Shown piece after piece: positions 15,982 to 23,080 of a DNA stretch of 52,891 bases. A program made the position numbers and the translations under genes. The stretch comes from RBG-16-66-20 sp035499575 (GTDB lineage: Bacteria; Pseudomonadota; Gammaproteobacteria; Burkholderiales; SG8-39). Location of the stretch: positions 1 to 52,891 of the forward strand of contig DATJYN010000019.1 of the NCBI GenBank assembly GCA_035499575.1. Reading direction: 5' to 3'. The notes beneath the pieces were generated by a model, which did no database searches, was not told where the DNA came from, and saw only the letters and a program-made list of their open reading frames with translations. Each line of letters opens with the position of its first letter. Position 1 is the stretch's first letter.

Positions 15982-16668
15982 ATGGACTTCCTGCCTGCCG
16001 CGATGCTGGCCGCCGGGCTCGCCTCGGGCGTGCACTGCGTCGGCATGTGCGGTGGAATCGCGGCGGCGTTCGACCTGAAGCGCGTGATCCCGATCCGCGA
16101 AACCGGCGCGTGGCGGCGCCGGCTGGCGTTCAACTGCGGGCGCATCTCCACCTATGCCGCTGCGGGCGCCGCCGCGGGCGCGCTCGGCGCGGCGGCCTAC
16201 GCATCCGGCGCATTGCCGGCGCAGGAAGCCCTGCAACTGGCTACCAGCGCCATGCTCGTGCTGGTCGGCCTGTACCTGGTCGGCGCAAACCGCCTGCTCG
16301 CCCCGCTCGAAGCGCTCGGCATGCCGCTGTGGCGCAGGCTGCAGCCCGTGGCGGCGCGCCTGCTGCCTGCGCGAACGCTCCCGCGGGCCTATGTCGCGGG
16401 CCTGGCCTGGGGCTGGTTGCCTTGCGGGATGGTCTATGCCGCGCTCGTGGCCGCCACGTTTTCCGGCGGGGCGGCGGGCGGCGCCCTCGCCATGGCGGCT
16501 TTCGGCCTCGGTACGCTGCCGTTCCTGCTTGCTGCGGGCTGGTTCGCGGCCCGCCTGCGCGCCTGGCGCAAGCTCGCCGGGACGGCCGTGCTTGCATTCG
16601 GCGTTTTCGGACTGGCCAACGCGGGTGCGCTGGGCGAGGGCATCCGCCGCGGCCTGCTCTGCCTATAA
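15982..16668 (+). CDS. TauE/SafE-like (COG2836) membrane protein
   Basis: The 228-residue membrane protein has about six hydrophobic segments and the conserved N-terminal motif GVHCVGMCGG, whose histidine and cysteines look like metal ligands. A second signature, WGWLPCGMVYAAL, follows in the second half. Although databases label the family a sulfite exporter, members that sit beside hemN, fnr and cytochrome cbb3 genes are suspected of metal, probably copper, handling. Here it follows hemN by two bases and precedes the hemerythrin gene by ten, so the three form one probable operon under Fnr. No cbb3 oxidase gene is present in the window. Confidence 0.82.
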   Translation: MDFLPAAMLAAGLASGVHCVGMCGGIAAAFDLKRVIPIRETGAWRRRLAFNCGRISTYAAAGAAAGALGAAAYASGALPAQEALQLATSAMLVLVGLYLVGANRLLAPLEALGMPLWRRLQPVAARLLPARTLPRAYVAGLAWGWLPCGMVYAALVAATFSGGAAGGALAMAAFGLGTLPFLLAAGWFAARLRAWRKLAGTAVLAFGVFGLANAGALGEGIRRGLLCL

Positions 16669-16678
16669 GGAGGAAACC

Positions 16679-17272
16679 TTGCACAAGGCGATCCGCATCA
16701 TTCGAGACGAGCACCGGTCCATCTCCGCGGTTCTGAGCGGCCTGAAGGAACTGGCACTAGCGGCGCGCAAGCCCGGCGTGCAGCCGGAATTCGCGGTCTT
16801 CCGCGCCATGATCCACTACATCGACGAGTTTCCAGAGCGCCTGCACCACCCGAAGGAGGACGACTACCTGTTCGCGCGCCTCGCCGAGCGCGCGCCCGAG
16901 GCGCGGCAGCTGATCGAGGAGCTGCGCGCCGAGCACGTGCAAGGCGCGAAGCTGGTGCGGGACCTGGAATCGGCGCTGCTCGCCTTCGAAGTCGAGGGCG
17001 CGCGGGAAGCGCCCGCGTTCGACGCCGCGGTCAATGCCTATGCGCAGTTCCACTGGGACCACATGCGCAAGGAGGAGGCCCTCCTGCTGCCGCTCGCGGA
17101 GAAGCACCTGACCGAAGGGGACTGGCGCTGGATCGAAGACGCCTTTGCCGGCAACCAGGACCCGATCGCCGACCTGCGCGAGCGGGACTTCGAAAAACTC
17201 TACAGCCGCATCGTCGGCCTCGCGCCGGCGCCGGTCGGGCTCGGCGAGCGCTGGAAGGAAACCCCCGGCTGA
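16679..17272 (+). CDS. Hemerythrin HHE-domain protein
   Basis: The 197-residue protein is a four-helix bundle with di-iron ligands in hemerythrin order: His in RDEHRSI, His and Glu in RLHHPKEDD, His in RAEHVQGA and HxxHxxxEE in FHWDHMRKEEALLLPL. Bacterial members bind oxygen or nitric oxide or handle iron. The start is TTG 16679, with AAGGAGG about six bases upstream, right after the TauE-like stop; no ATG lies nearby. It is the third gene behind the hemN promoter, consistent with oxygen or nitric oxide management under low-oxygen conditions. The roughly 50-residue C-terminal tail is typical of the longer HHE proteins. Confidence 0.88.
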   Translation: MHKAIRIIRDEHRSISAVLSGLKELALAARKPGVQPEFAVFRAMIHYIDEFPERLHHPKEDDYLFARLAERAPEARQLIEELRAEHVQGAKLVRDLESALLAFEVEGAREAPAFDAAVNAYAQFHWDHMRKEEALLLPLAEKHLTEGDWRWIEDAFAGNQDPIADLRERDFEKLYSRIVGLAPAPVGLGERWKETPG

Positions 17273-17276
17273 AGGA

Positions 17277-17684
17277 TCAGCTCGGGCGCGTGCCCGGCTG
17301 GGTGCGCATGCGGTCCGCGCCCACGAAGTAGCGGCGCGCCAGCTTGAGCAATTCGCCGTCGCTCGGATGGTCGGCTGCGCCGACCGCGATGATCTTGCCG
17401 GCGAGATCGTGCGCGTGCTCGTGCAGGTACCTGGCGAACTCGTCCTTGGCCTGCGCCGGGCCTACGATCAGGATTTCCGCCGCGCCGGCGAGCGAGGCGG
17501 TGACCTGTTTGAAGAATTCGCGATCCTCGAGCGCCTTGCCGCCGCCGATGACGCCCTTGCGATGATGCGTCTGGCGGTGTTTGGCGTGCGCGTGCACCAG
17601 GGTTTTCTCGACCTCGTCGGGGGTGAAATGCAGCACATGGGCCTCCCGGTGGTCGATCCAGACGACGGCGTGATAGCGGATCAT
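17277..17684 (-). CDS. Translational machinery-type protein (eRF1/host-attachment-like fold)
   Basis: The 135-residue protein begins YHAVVWIDHREAHVLHF and continues with a histidine-rich stretch (VHAHAKHRQTHH), then ILIVGPAQAKDEFARYL and DHPSDGELLKLARRYF. I recognise this pattern from betaproteobacterial proteins annotated as translational machinery proteins. Their fold resembles the third domain of eRF1, and their function is not established. ATG 17684 overlaps the stop of the DksA-like gene by four bases. It is the last gene of the operon Usp, DksA-like, this gene, so it is probably also induced through Fnr-like box 7. Confidence 0.75.
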   Translation of the reverse strand: MIRYHAVVWIDHREAHVLHFTPDEVEKTLVHAHAKHRQTHHRKGVIGGGKALEDREFFKQVTASLAGAAEILIVGPAQAKDEFARYLHEHAHDLAGKIIAVGAADHPSDGELLKLARRYFVGADRMRTQPGTRPS

Positions 17685-17998
17685 CGTCCTGGCCCTCCTG
17701 CTCGCTCGCGCTTCCCCTGGCAGGCGGCGCAGCGGATTGCCCCGGGAGCCGCCTGCAGGCGGGAAAAGGGGATGTCGCCGCCGCAATCCCCGCAGATGCC
17801 GAAATCCGGCTCATGCAGGCGCGCCAGCGCGGTTTCGACTTCGCGCAATTCCGCGAGTTCGCGCTCGAGGTTCGCGAACGCCGGCTCGGCGGTCAGGTCC
17901 GCGACGCTGTCTTCGCCGATCACCCCGCGTAGCATGGCGGCCCGGGCTTCGAGCTGGCGCCGGAGCGCCTCGCGCTGCTCGAGCGTGAAGTAATGCAT
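17681..17998 (-). CDS. TraR/DksA-family C4 zinc-finger protein
   Basis: The 105-residue protein has an N-terminal coiled coil (LEQREALRRQLEARAAML, then LERELAELREVETALARL) and a C4 zinc finger near the C-terminus (CGDCGG and CAAC). DksA-type proteins bind the secondary channel of RNA polymerase and modulate stringent-response promoters; this one is short, more like TraR or DksA2. ATG 17998 is preferred, although ATG 18019, overlapping the Usp gene, is possible. It lies between a Usp gene and the translational-machinery gene, so it may link oxygen limitation to transcription of growth genes. Confidence 0.85.
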   Translation of the reverse strand: MHYFTLEQREALRRQLEARAAMLRGVIGEDSVADLTAEPAFANLERELAELREVETALARLHEPDFGICGDCGGDIPFSRLQAAPGAIRCAACQGKRERAGGPGR

Positions 17999-18009
17999 AT
18001 GGCTTGCCG

Positions 18010-18456
18010 TCAGCGGCATACCAGCACCGGGATCTTCGAATGCGTCAGCACCTTGGTGGTCTCGCTGCCCAGCAGCAGGCCGGCCAGGCCGCGCCGGCCG
18101 TGCGACGCCATCACGATCAGGTCGCATTTCTTCGACCTGGCGGCGCGGATGATTCCTTCCCACGGGTTGACGGCGGTCAGGGCCGCGGTCGCGCAGGCCA
18201 CGCCCGCGATCCCCGCCTCCAGCTCGACTGCCGCAAGGACCTTGCGCGCTTCGCGCTCGGTCATCGCCTTGTAGCGCGCGGGCGATACCGCGGGCAGGTA
18301 CATCGCGCCTTCGCTGTAGACCGGCGCCATGTACGGCGCGGCCACGTAGGCGCCGGTCACGCTCGCGCCCGTCGCCTTCGCCAGGCGTACCGCCGTGCGA
18401 ACGGCCTTGCCGGAGAGTTTCGAACCGTCGGTGGAAACGAGAATGCGTTTGAACAT
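18010..18456 (-). CDS. Universal stress protein UspA family (2 of 4)
   Basis: The 148-residue Usp opens with FKRILVSTDGSKLSGKA and has the ATP-binding signature SHGRRGLAGLLLGS near the C-terminus. An AGGAGG sits five bases before ATG 18456. It heads a three-gene operon with the DksA-like and translational-machinery genes. On the minus strand, TAACCT at 18480-18475 is 21 bases from Fnr-like box 7, which predicts a leader of about 11 bases. It is the divergent neighbour of two more Usp genes and shares their regulatory gap. Confidence 0.94.
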   Translation of the reverse strand: MFKRILVSTDGSKLSGKAVRTAVRLAKATGASVTGAYVAAPYMAPVYSEGAMYLPAVSPARYKAMTEREARKVLAAVELEAGIAGVACATAALTAVNPWEGIIRAARSKKCDLIVMASHGRRGLAGLLLGSETTKVLTHSKIPVLVCR

Positions 18457-18501
18457 GTTGCCTCCTTTCCGTGCAGGTTAGGCGCGCGCCGCGCCGCCGC
18501 T

Positions 18502-18515
18502 TTGATCTGAGTCAA
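18502..18515. promoter_or_regulatory. Fnr-like box 7 (TTGATCTGAGTCAA)
   Basis: TTGAT-CTGA-GTCAA is identical to box 4 and lies between two divergent Usp genes. The plus side has GATGAT (18538-18543) after 22 bases and ATG 18550 exactly 41.5 bases from the centre. The minus side has TAACCT (18480-18475) after 21 bases. Both genes look activatable from the one site. Confidence 0.78.
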
Positions 18516-18549
18516 AGGAGCGTCGCCGCGGGCGGGGGATGATGAATCC

Positions 18550-18993
18550 ATGTACAAGCACATCCTGATACCCACCGACGGGTCGGAACTTTCCGACAAG
18601 GCGATCGACGCGGGCATCGAGTTCGCCCGCGAGGTGAGCGCGCGCGTGACCGGCTTCACCGCCGTGCCGGAGTACCAATTGCCGAGCGAAATCGAGCTCA
18701 TGAACCGCCATGGCGTATCGCCGGAGCAGTACGAGGTCACGGTGCGCAAGCAGGCCGAAGCGGTGCTGCAGAGGATCGCCGACCGCGCGCGCGCCGCGGG
18801 CGTCGAGTACGACGCCGAGTACCTGCAGAGCGACCGCCCGCACGAGGCCATCGTCCGCGCCGCCGCGAAGCACGGTTGCGACCTGATCTTCATGGCCTCG
18901 CACGGGCGGCGCGGCATCTCGGCGCTGATCCACGGCAGCGAGACCCAGGGGGTACTGGCGCACAGCAAGATCCCCACGCTGGTGTACCGGTAA
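18550..18993 (+). CDS. Universal stress protein UspA family (3 of 4)
   Basis: The 147-residue Usp starts YKHILIPTDGSELSDKAID and ends with the nucleotide-binding signature SHGRRGISALIHGS. It resembles the Usp at 18010-18456 more than the other two. The ATG at 18550 coincides with the transcription start predicted from box 7; the GGGGG run ten bases upstream would lie outside the RNA, so this is a leaderless candidate. It is followed after 15 bases by the fourth Usp gene. Confidence 0.94.
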   Translation: MYKHILIPTDGSELSDKAIDAGIEFAREVSARVTGFTAVPEYQLPSEIELMNRHGVSPEQYEVTVRKQAEAVLQRIADRARAAGVEYDAEYLQSDRPHEAIVRAAAKHGCDLIFMASHGRRGISALIHGSETQGVLAHSKIPTLVYR

Positions 18994-19008
18994 CCGGGAA
19001 GGCAAGCG

Positions 19009-19437
19009 ATGAAAATCCTGCTCGCGGTGGATGGCTCGAAAAATTCCCTCGATGCGGTCGACTGCCTGATCGAGCACGCCGACTGGTACCGCGAAAAGCC
19101 GGCCGTGGAGCTGGTCACGGTGCACCTGCCGGTGCCGAAGCTGCCGCGCATGGGTCTGGTGGTCGGCAGGAACCAGATCGAGCGCTACTACGAGGAAGAA
19201 GGCGGCGCCCGCCTGGCGAGCGCGAAGAGGAGGCTCGACGAGGCAGGCATCGCGTACAAGGCGCACATCCTCGTCGGCGACATCGCCGAACGCATCTTGA
19301 GCCATGCCTCAAGGACGCGCTGCGACCTGATCTTCATCGGCACGCGCGGACGGGGTCCCGCACTCAGCATGCTGCTCGGATCGACTGCCCACAAGGTGCT
19401 GAACACCTCCAAGATTCCGGTGCTGTTGGTGCGCTAG
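19009..19437 (+). CDS. Universal stress protein UspA family (4 of 4)
   Basis: The 142-residue Usp starts MKILLAVDGSKNSLDAVD and has a degenerate ATP-binding loop (TRGRGPALSMLLGS, with GRG in place of GRRG). The charged insert RNQIERYYEEEG in the middle is not seen in the other three. It is cotranscribed with the preceding Usp gene (15-base gap). The altered loop may mean weaker or different nucleotide binding; the family assignment is firm. Confidence 0.93.
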   Translation: MKILLAVDGSKNSLDAVDCLIEHADWYREKPAVELVTVHLPVPKLPRMGLVVGRNQIERYYEEEGGARLASAKRRLDEAGIAYKAHILVGDIAERILSHASRTRCDLIFIGTRGRGPALSMLLGSTAHKVLNTSKIPVLLVR

Positions 19438-19451
19438 GTCTAGAAACGCAC

Positions 19452-19673
19452 ATGGATATCAAAGTTGGCCAGGTGCTGGAGTTCGTAGACGACGTAAGCG
19501 TTGAAGGTAGAACCGTCAAGCGAGGCGCCCGTGCCCGCGTCGGCTACATCCTGACGGAAGTGGTGGAGCCCAAGCTGACTCTCGTGTTGCTGGGAAGCGG
19601 GAAGCCCGAGACGATCGTGGTCGAGCACCATGTCGCGGGCATTCACTGCCGAATCGTGTCTGAAAGCCCCTGA
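19452..19673 (+). CDS. Small beta-rich protein of unknown function
   Basis: The 73-residue product (MDIKVGQVLEFVDDVSVEG, then RVGYILTEVVEPKLTLVLLG) alternates charged and hydrophobic residues in short strands, as small barrel domains do. I recognise no family. ATG 19452 lies 14 bases after the last Usp gene, with no clear ribosome binding site. It is probably the last gene of that transcript and the end of the low-oxygen island. It has no signal peptide. Confidence 0.6.
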   Translation: MDIKVGQVLEFVDDVSVEGRTVKRGARARVGYILTEVVEPKLTLVLLGSGKPETIVVEHHVAGIHCRIVSESP

Positions 19674-19692
19674 ACCGGGCACGAGACATGCC

Positions 19693-20442
19693 TTACCCCT
19701 TGGTTGGGGAAAGGTAGTCGTAAACGACGGCGCCCAGGTCGAGCGTGAGGTCGGCGACGAAGTGCAGGGCCGACTCGACCTTGAGCACCGGTAGCTCCGC
19801 CACCGGCGCGAGCGCATGAGGGTGCAGCTCCAGCGAGCCGGGTCCGCTCCACGCCCCTTTGAGCGCGACGCCGGTGGTGTAGTAGCGCACCAGTTCGCAG
19901 ATGCGCGGCGTGCCGTCTACGTGCGGAATGATTTTCAGCAGGAAGTTCGGCGCCGCGAGCGCCGCCAGCACGGCCGCAGGATCGGCTGCGCGGTGCTTGT
20001 AGCCCATGGTCGCCTTGGCGATGCGGACCTTGCCGTAGTCGAGGGTGCCCACCAGCGTATCGATCTCGACTTCGAGCTGCGGCGATGCGAGTTTTTTGGG
20101 AAAACCCCAGAGTTCGCGCCCGCCGGCGATGGGCGGGTGGTCGTCAAGGTACATCGCATGCACGTAGCCGCCCTTGGCGCCGCCGAAGCTGACGGGGATG
20201 ACCTGGCCGGATTCGGTGTAGTCGCCGAAGCCGGTCGAATCGGGCATGCGGATGAATTCATATTTGACGAGCGGCTCTGTCACCTCCAGGGGCTCGGGCA
20301 CCGCTTCGCGCAGCGCATCCGGATCGGTGCGGTAGGTGATGACGAGGAACTCGCGGTCGGTGAATCGGTACGGACCGCGCGGAAACGCCGGGCTGGTCAG
20401 CGGCATGGCGAAAGCATTGCGGCGGACGCCGGCGATGTTCAT
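19693..20442 (-). CDS. adc: Acetoacetate decarboxylase family protein
   Basis: The 249-residue protein matches acetoacetate decarboxylase: GRELWGFPKKLASP holds Lys116 and Lys117, aligned with the Schiff-base lysine pair of the clostridial enzyme, and MYLDDHPPIAGGREL precedes it. The reaction would turn acetoacetate into acetone and carbon dioxide. ATG 20442 overlaps the patatin stop by four bases, so both are one coupled unit. In PHB-storing betaproteobacteria this pair often sits near 3-hydroxybutyrate dehydrogenase; here that gene is 16 kb away. Family members may act on other acetoacetate-like substrates. Confidence 0.9.
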   Translation of the reverse strand: MNIAGVRRNAFAMPLTSPAFPRGPYRFTDREFLVITYRTDPDALREAVPEPLEVTEPLVKYEFIRMPDSTGFGDYTESGQVIPVSFGGAKGGYVHAMYLDDHPPIAGGRELWGFPKKLASPQLEVEIDTLVGTLDYGKVRIAKATMGYKHRAADPAAVLAALAAPNFLLKIIPHVDGTPRICELVRYYTTGVALKGAWSGPGSLELHPHALAPVAELPVLKVESALHFVADLTLDLGAVVYDYLSPTKG

Positions 20443-21605
20443 TGACGAAGCTCTCGCCGGGTCAGGTCGTACTGCGTGACCCCCGCGCCCAGTCCGTGCG
20501 ACTTGAGCCAATCCGGATGCGTTATCGTGGCGCGCAGGTCGCGCTGTCCCGCCCGCCAGTGCTCGAGGACCGACGCGCGCGAGAACTCGTAGTCCTTGGA
20601 TTCCAGCTCGTAGGCCGCCTTGCGGTAGATCAGGTGGACGATGTCGGCCGGGGCCGTGCGCAGGGACTCGCGCAGGTCGCGCACGGCGGCATCATGCTGC
20701 AATTCCGTCGGCAGCTTCGAAAGTACGTCATGCATCGCCTTGCGCGCGTTGACGATCTCGGCCGCCTTGTTGCTGTTGTAGCGCGTGCGGCTGGAGTAGA
20801 GGATGTCCTTCTGCCGCTGCTGCACGCCGGCCAGATTGGTCGGCACCTCGCCGCGCGCGCTGAAAAGGTCGATTTGGAAGACCAGCAGGCTGTTCCCGCC
20901 CTGCATGTCCAAGACGTATTGCAGCGGCGTATTCGAAACGATGCCGCCGTCCCAATACGGCTCGCCGTCGACCGTCACCGGGGGAAAGGCGGGCGGCAGG
21001 GCGCCGCTCGCCATGATGTGTTCCGGTCCGATGACGGTCTCGGTATTGTCGAAGTATTGCGAATTGCCGCTGCGCACGTTGACCGCACCCACCGACAGGC
21101 GCAGCTTTTTGCTGTTGATCAAGTCGAAATCGACCAGCCGCTCCAAGGTCGCGTGCAGGGGCGCGGTGTCGTAGACGCTGAGCGCCTCGGGGCTCCCGTC
21201 GGCGCGGAGCCAGGCGGGAGGAACGCGCGGCTGGTAGAACCCCGGAATTCCCAACGTGGCCGACCAGAGGGCGCTGAATTGATTGAAGGCGCTGCGTGCT
21301 TGCGGCAGTTCGGACATCGTCTTCGCGAGAGGGTGGGCGATCGCCGCCGCTGCGGGCAGTCCCATGCCCGACGACACGAGCTGCCAGAACTCCGACAGCC
21401 GCTCCACGCGCCGATCCGGCGGATTGCCTGCGATCAGCGCGGCGTTGACGGCGCCGATGGAGACGCCGGCTACCCAGTCGGGTTGATGGGCGGTCCCGGC
21501 GAGCTCTTGATAGACGCCCGCCTGGTAGGCGCCGAGGGCGCCGCCGCCTTGCAGCACGAGCGCAACGCTGCCGTGGCTTCCGTTGTCCGGATCAAGAATA
21601 GTCAA
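20439..21605 (-). CDS. Patatin-like phospholipase with DUF3734 C-terminus
   Basis: The 388-residue protein has the patatin oxyanion motif GGGALG (residues 20-25), the nucleophile Ser49 in GVSIG and the catalytic Asp219 in YWDGGIVSNTP. The C-terminal third matches the DUF3734 extension (RDLRESLRTAPADIVHLIYR). It should hydrolyse acyl esters, possibly membrane phospholipids. It has no signal peptide, so it is cytosolic or membrane-associated. A CTTAAG-N5-TTTAAG box (minus strand, 21671-21655) lies 50 bases upstream, and CAAACT is a -10 candidate at 21644-21639. It is the first gene of a two-gene operon with the decarboxylase. Confidence 0.93.
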   Translation of the reverse strand: MTILDPDNGSHGSVALVLQGGGALGAYQAGVYQELAGTAHQPDWVAGVSIGAVNAALIAGNPPDRRVERLSEFWQLVSSGMGLPAAAAIAHPLAKTMSELPQARSAFNQFSALWSATLGIPGFYQPRVPPAWLRADGSPEALSVYDTAPLHATLERLVDFDLINSKKLRLSVGAVNVRSGNSQYFDNTETVIGPEHIMASGALPPAFPPVTVDGEPYWDGGIVSNTPLQYVLDMQGGNSLLVFQIDLFSARGEVPTNLAGVQQRQKDILYSSRTRYNSNKAAEIVNARKAMHDVLSKLPTELQHDAAVRDLRESLRTAPADIVHLIYRKAAYELESKDYEFSRASVLEHWRAGQRDLRATITHPDWLKSHGLGAGVTQYDLTRRELRQ

Positions 21606-21654
21606 TGCATCTCCCGTTTTGCAGGCTCGCTGGAGCGCAGTTTGCCGACCGGAG

Positions 21655-21671
21655 CTTAAATCGGGCTTAAG
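21655..21671. promoter_or_regulatory. QseB/PmrA-like box A
   Basis: CTTAAA-TCGGG-CTTAAG on the plus strand is a direct-repeat box with 11-base periodicity, as read by PmrA/QseB-type regulators. In the minus direction the hexamer CAAACT (21644-21639) follows after exactly 10 bases, pointing to the patatin operon. The plus direction shows only GCGCCC there. Confidence 0.6.
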
Positions 21672-21697
21672 ATCGATGCGGGCGCCCGGGTTGAATC

Positions 21698-23041
21698 ATG
21701 ATGCGCGTTGCGCAAAGCGTAAAACTCAGAATCCTCTCGATCGAGTTCCTGGAGCGGGAGGTGAAGCTGCGAATGCCGTTCCGCTTTGGCGTGGCGACGT
21801 TGACGGAATCTCCGCAGGCGTTCGTTCGCTGCCGCATCCGCACCGAGGGCGGGCAGGAGGCGGACGGTGCGGCGGCCGAACTCCTGGCGCCCAAGTGGTT
21901 CGACAAGGACCCGGCGCTCTCGAACGAAGACAACTACGAGCAACTGCGGGGTTCGCTCCGGCAGGCGCGGGAGCGCTACCTGGCGCATGGCGCCGCCACC
22001 GCCTGGGAACATTCGTCGACGGCGATCGGCCTGGTGGAGAACTACGGTCCGGCGCTGCTCGACCGGGCGGTCCTGGACGCCTTGTGTCGGGCGCTTGGCA
22101 TCTCCTTTTTCGAATCCATACGGAAAAATGTGGTGGGTGCGGGGGTTTTCGAAGGAATGGACCTCGGTGCATTTTTCTCGAGCCTGCAGCCCTCGCGGAG
22201 CATCGCGGCGCGCCACACCGTAGGCCTGGTCGATCCGATCACGGCCATGGACCACAAGAAGCGCGTTGACGACGGCCTCCCCGAGACGCTGGAAGAGGTA
22301 GTCGCGCGCTACGGCCAGCGTTACTTCAAGTTGAAAGTCGGCGGCAACGTTCGCGCCGACATCGAGCGCCTGAGCGAAATCGCCACCGTCCTTGACCGCA
22401 TCGGCGAGCCGTACCACGTCTCGCTCGACGGCAACGAGCAGTACGACGACATGCAAGGCGTGGCCGAACTGTGGGCGAAGATGAAAGCCGAGCCGCGTCT
22501 CGGGCGCATGGTCGAAAGCATCCTCTTCATCGAGCAGCCGGTAAAGCGGCAGAAGGCGTTGCAGCGGAAAATCGCCGGCATCGACAAGCCGGTAATCATC
22601 GATGAGTCGGACGATTCGATGGACGCGTTTCTGCACGCGAAAGAGCTCGGCTACCGAGGCGTCTCTTCCAAGACCTGCAAGGGCCTGTACAAGTCGCTCG
22701 TCAACCGCGGGCGCTGCGCCGCATGGGGCAAGGGCTACTTCATGACGGGCGAGGACCTCACCCTCCAGGCGGGGCTCGCGCTACAGCAGGACCTCGCGCT
22801 GGTATCGCTGCTGGGCCTCACGCATGTAGAGCGCAACGGCCATCACTACGTGAACGGCATGGCGGGTCTGCCGCCGGCGGAACAAGATGGGTTCCATGCC
22901 GCGCATCCCGATCTCTATGAGCGCAGCCATGGCGCCGTGCGGTTGAAAATTTCGAACGGCAATCTCGCAATCGCCTCGCTCGCCTGCGCCGGCTTCGCGA
23001 GCGCGGCGATGCCGGATTGGAGCACGATGCGGCGGAGGTGA
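21698..23041 (+). CDS. Enolase-superfamily (mandelate racemase/muconate cycloisomerase-like) enzyme
   Basis: The 447-residue protein has the enolase-superfamily barrel with metal-binding positions typical of the family: KLKVGG (a lysine pair), SLDGNEQY (Asp and Asn), FIEQPV (Glu) and IDESDD. Members abstract a proton next to a carboxylate with help from magnesium. The Lys-x-Lys and opposing residues resemble the muconate lactonising and dipeptide epimerase groups, but I cannot name a substrate. The N-terminal capping domain and a length slightly above average are present. ATG 21698 and ATG 21701 are both possible starts. It is divergent from the patatin operon and has no obvious promoter of its own from box A. 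Confidence 0.85.
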   Translation: MMRVAQSVKLRILSIEFLEREVKLRMPFRFGVATLTESPQAFVRCRIRTEGGQEADGAAAELLAPKWFDKDPALSNEDNYEQLRGSLRQARERYLAHGAATAWEHSSTAIGLVENYGPALLDRAVLDALCRALGISFFESIRKNVVGAGVFEGMDLGAFFSSLQPSRSIAARHTVGLVDPITAMDHKKRVDDGLPETLEEVVARYGQRYFKLKVGGNVRADIERLSEIATVLDRIGEPYHVSLDGNEQYDDMQGVAELWAKMKAEPRLGRMVESILFIEQPVKRQKALQRKIAGIDKPVIIDESDDSMDAFLHAKELGYRGVSSKTCKGLYKSLVNRGRCAAWGKGYFMTGEDLTLQAGLALQQDLALVSLLGLTHVERNGHHYVNGMAGLPPAEQDGFHAAHPDLYERSHGAVRLKISNGNLAIASLACAGFASAAMPDWSTMRRR

Positions 23042-23066
23042 AGCGGGCGCGATCCGGCCACCCTGG

Positions 23067-23080
23067 TAGAACGCGTTCTA
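23067..23080. other. 14-base perfect palindrome TAGAACGCGTTCTA
   Basis: This perfect palindrome lies between the convergent stops of the enolase-family gene (23041) and the small secreted gene (23078), overlapping the latter's end. The pattern TAGAAC-N2-GTTCTA resembles operators of some TetR-family regulators such as KstR. Its place at two 3' ends argues against promoter control, and a loopless 7-bp stem is a poor terminator. Confidence 0.45.

Noticed and set aside
18167..18180. A further Fnr-like site TTGACGGCGGTCAG
   Set aside because: One mismatch in the outer arm, and it lies within the Usp coding sequence far from any start codon; treated as chance.
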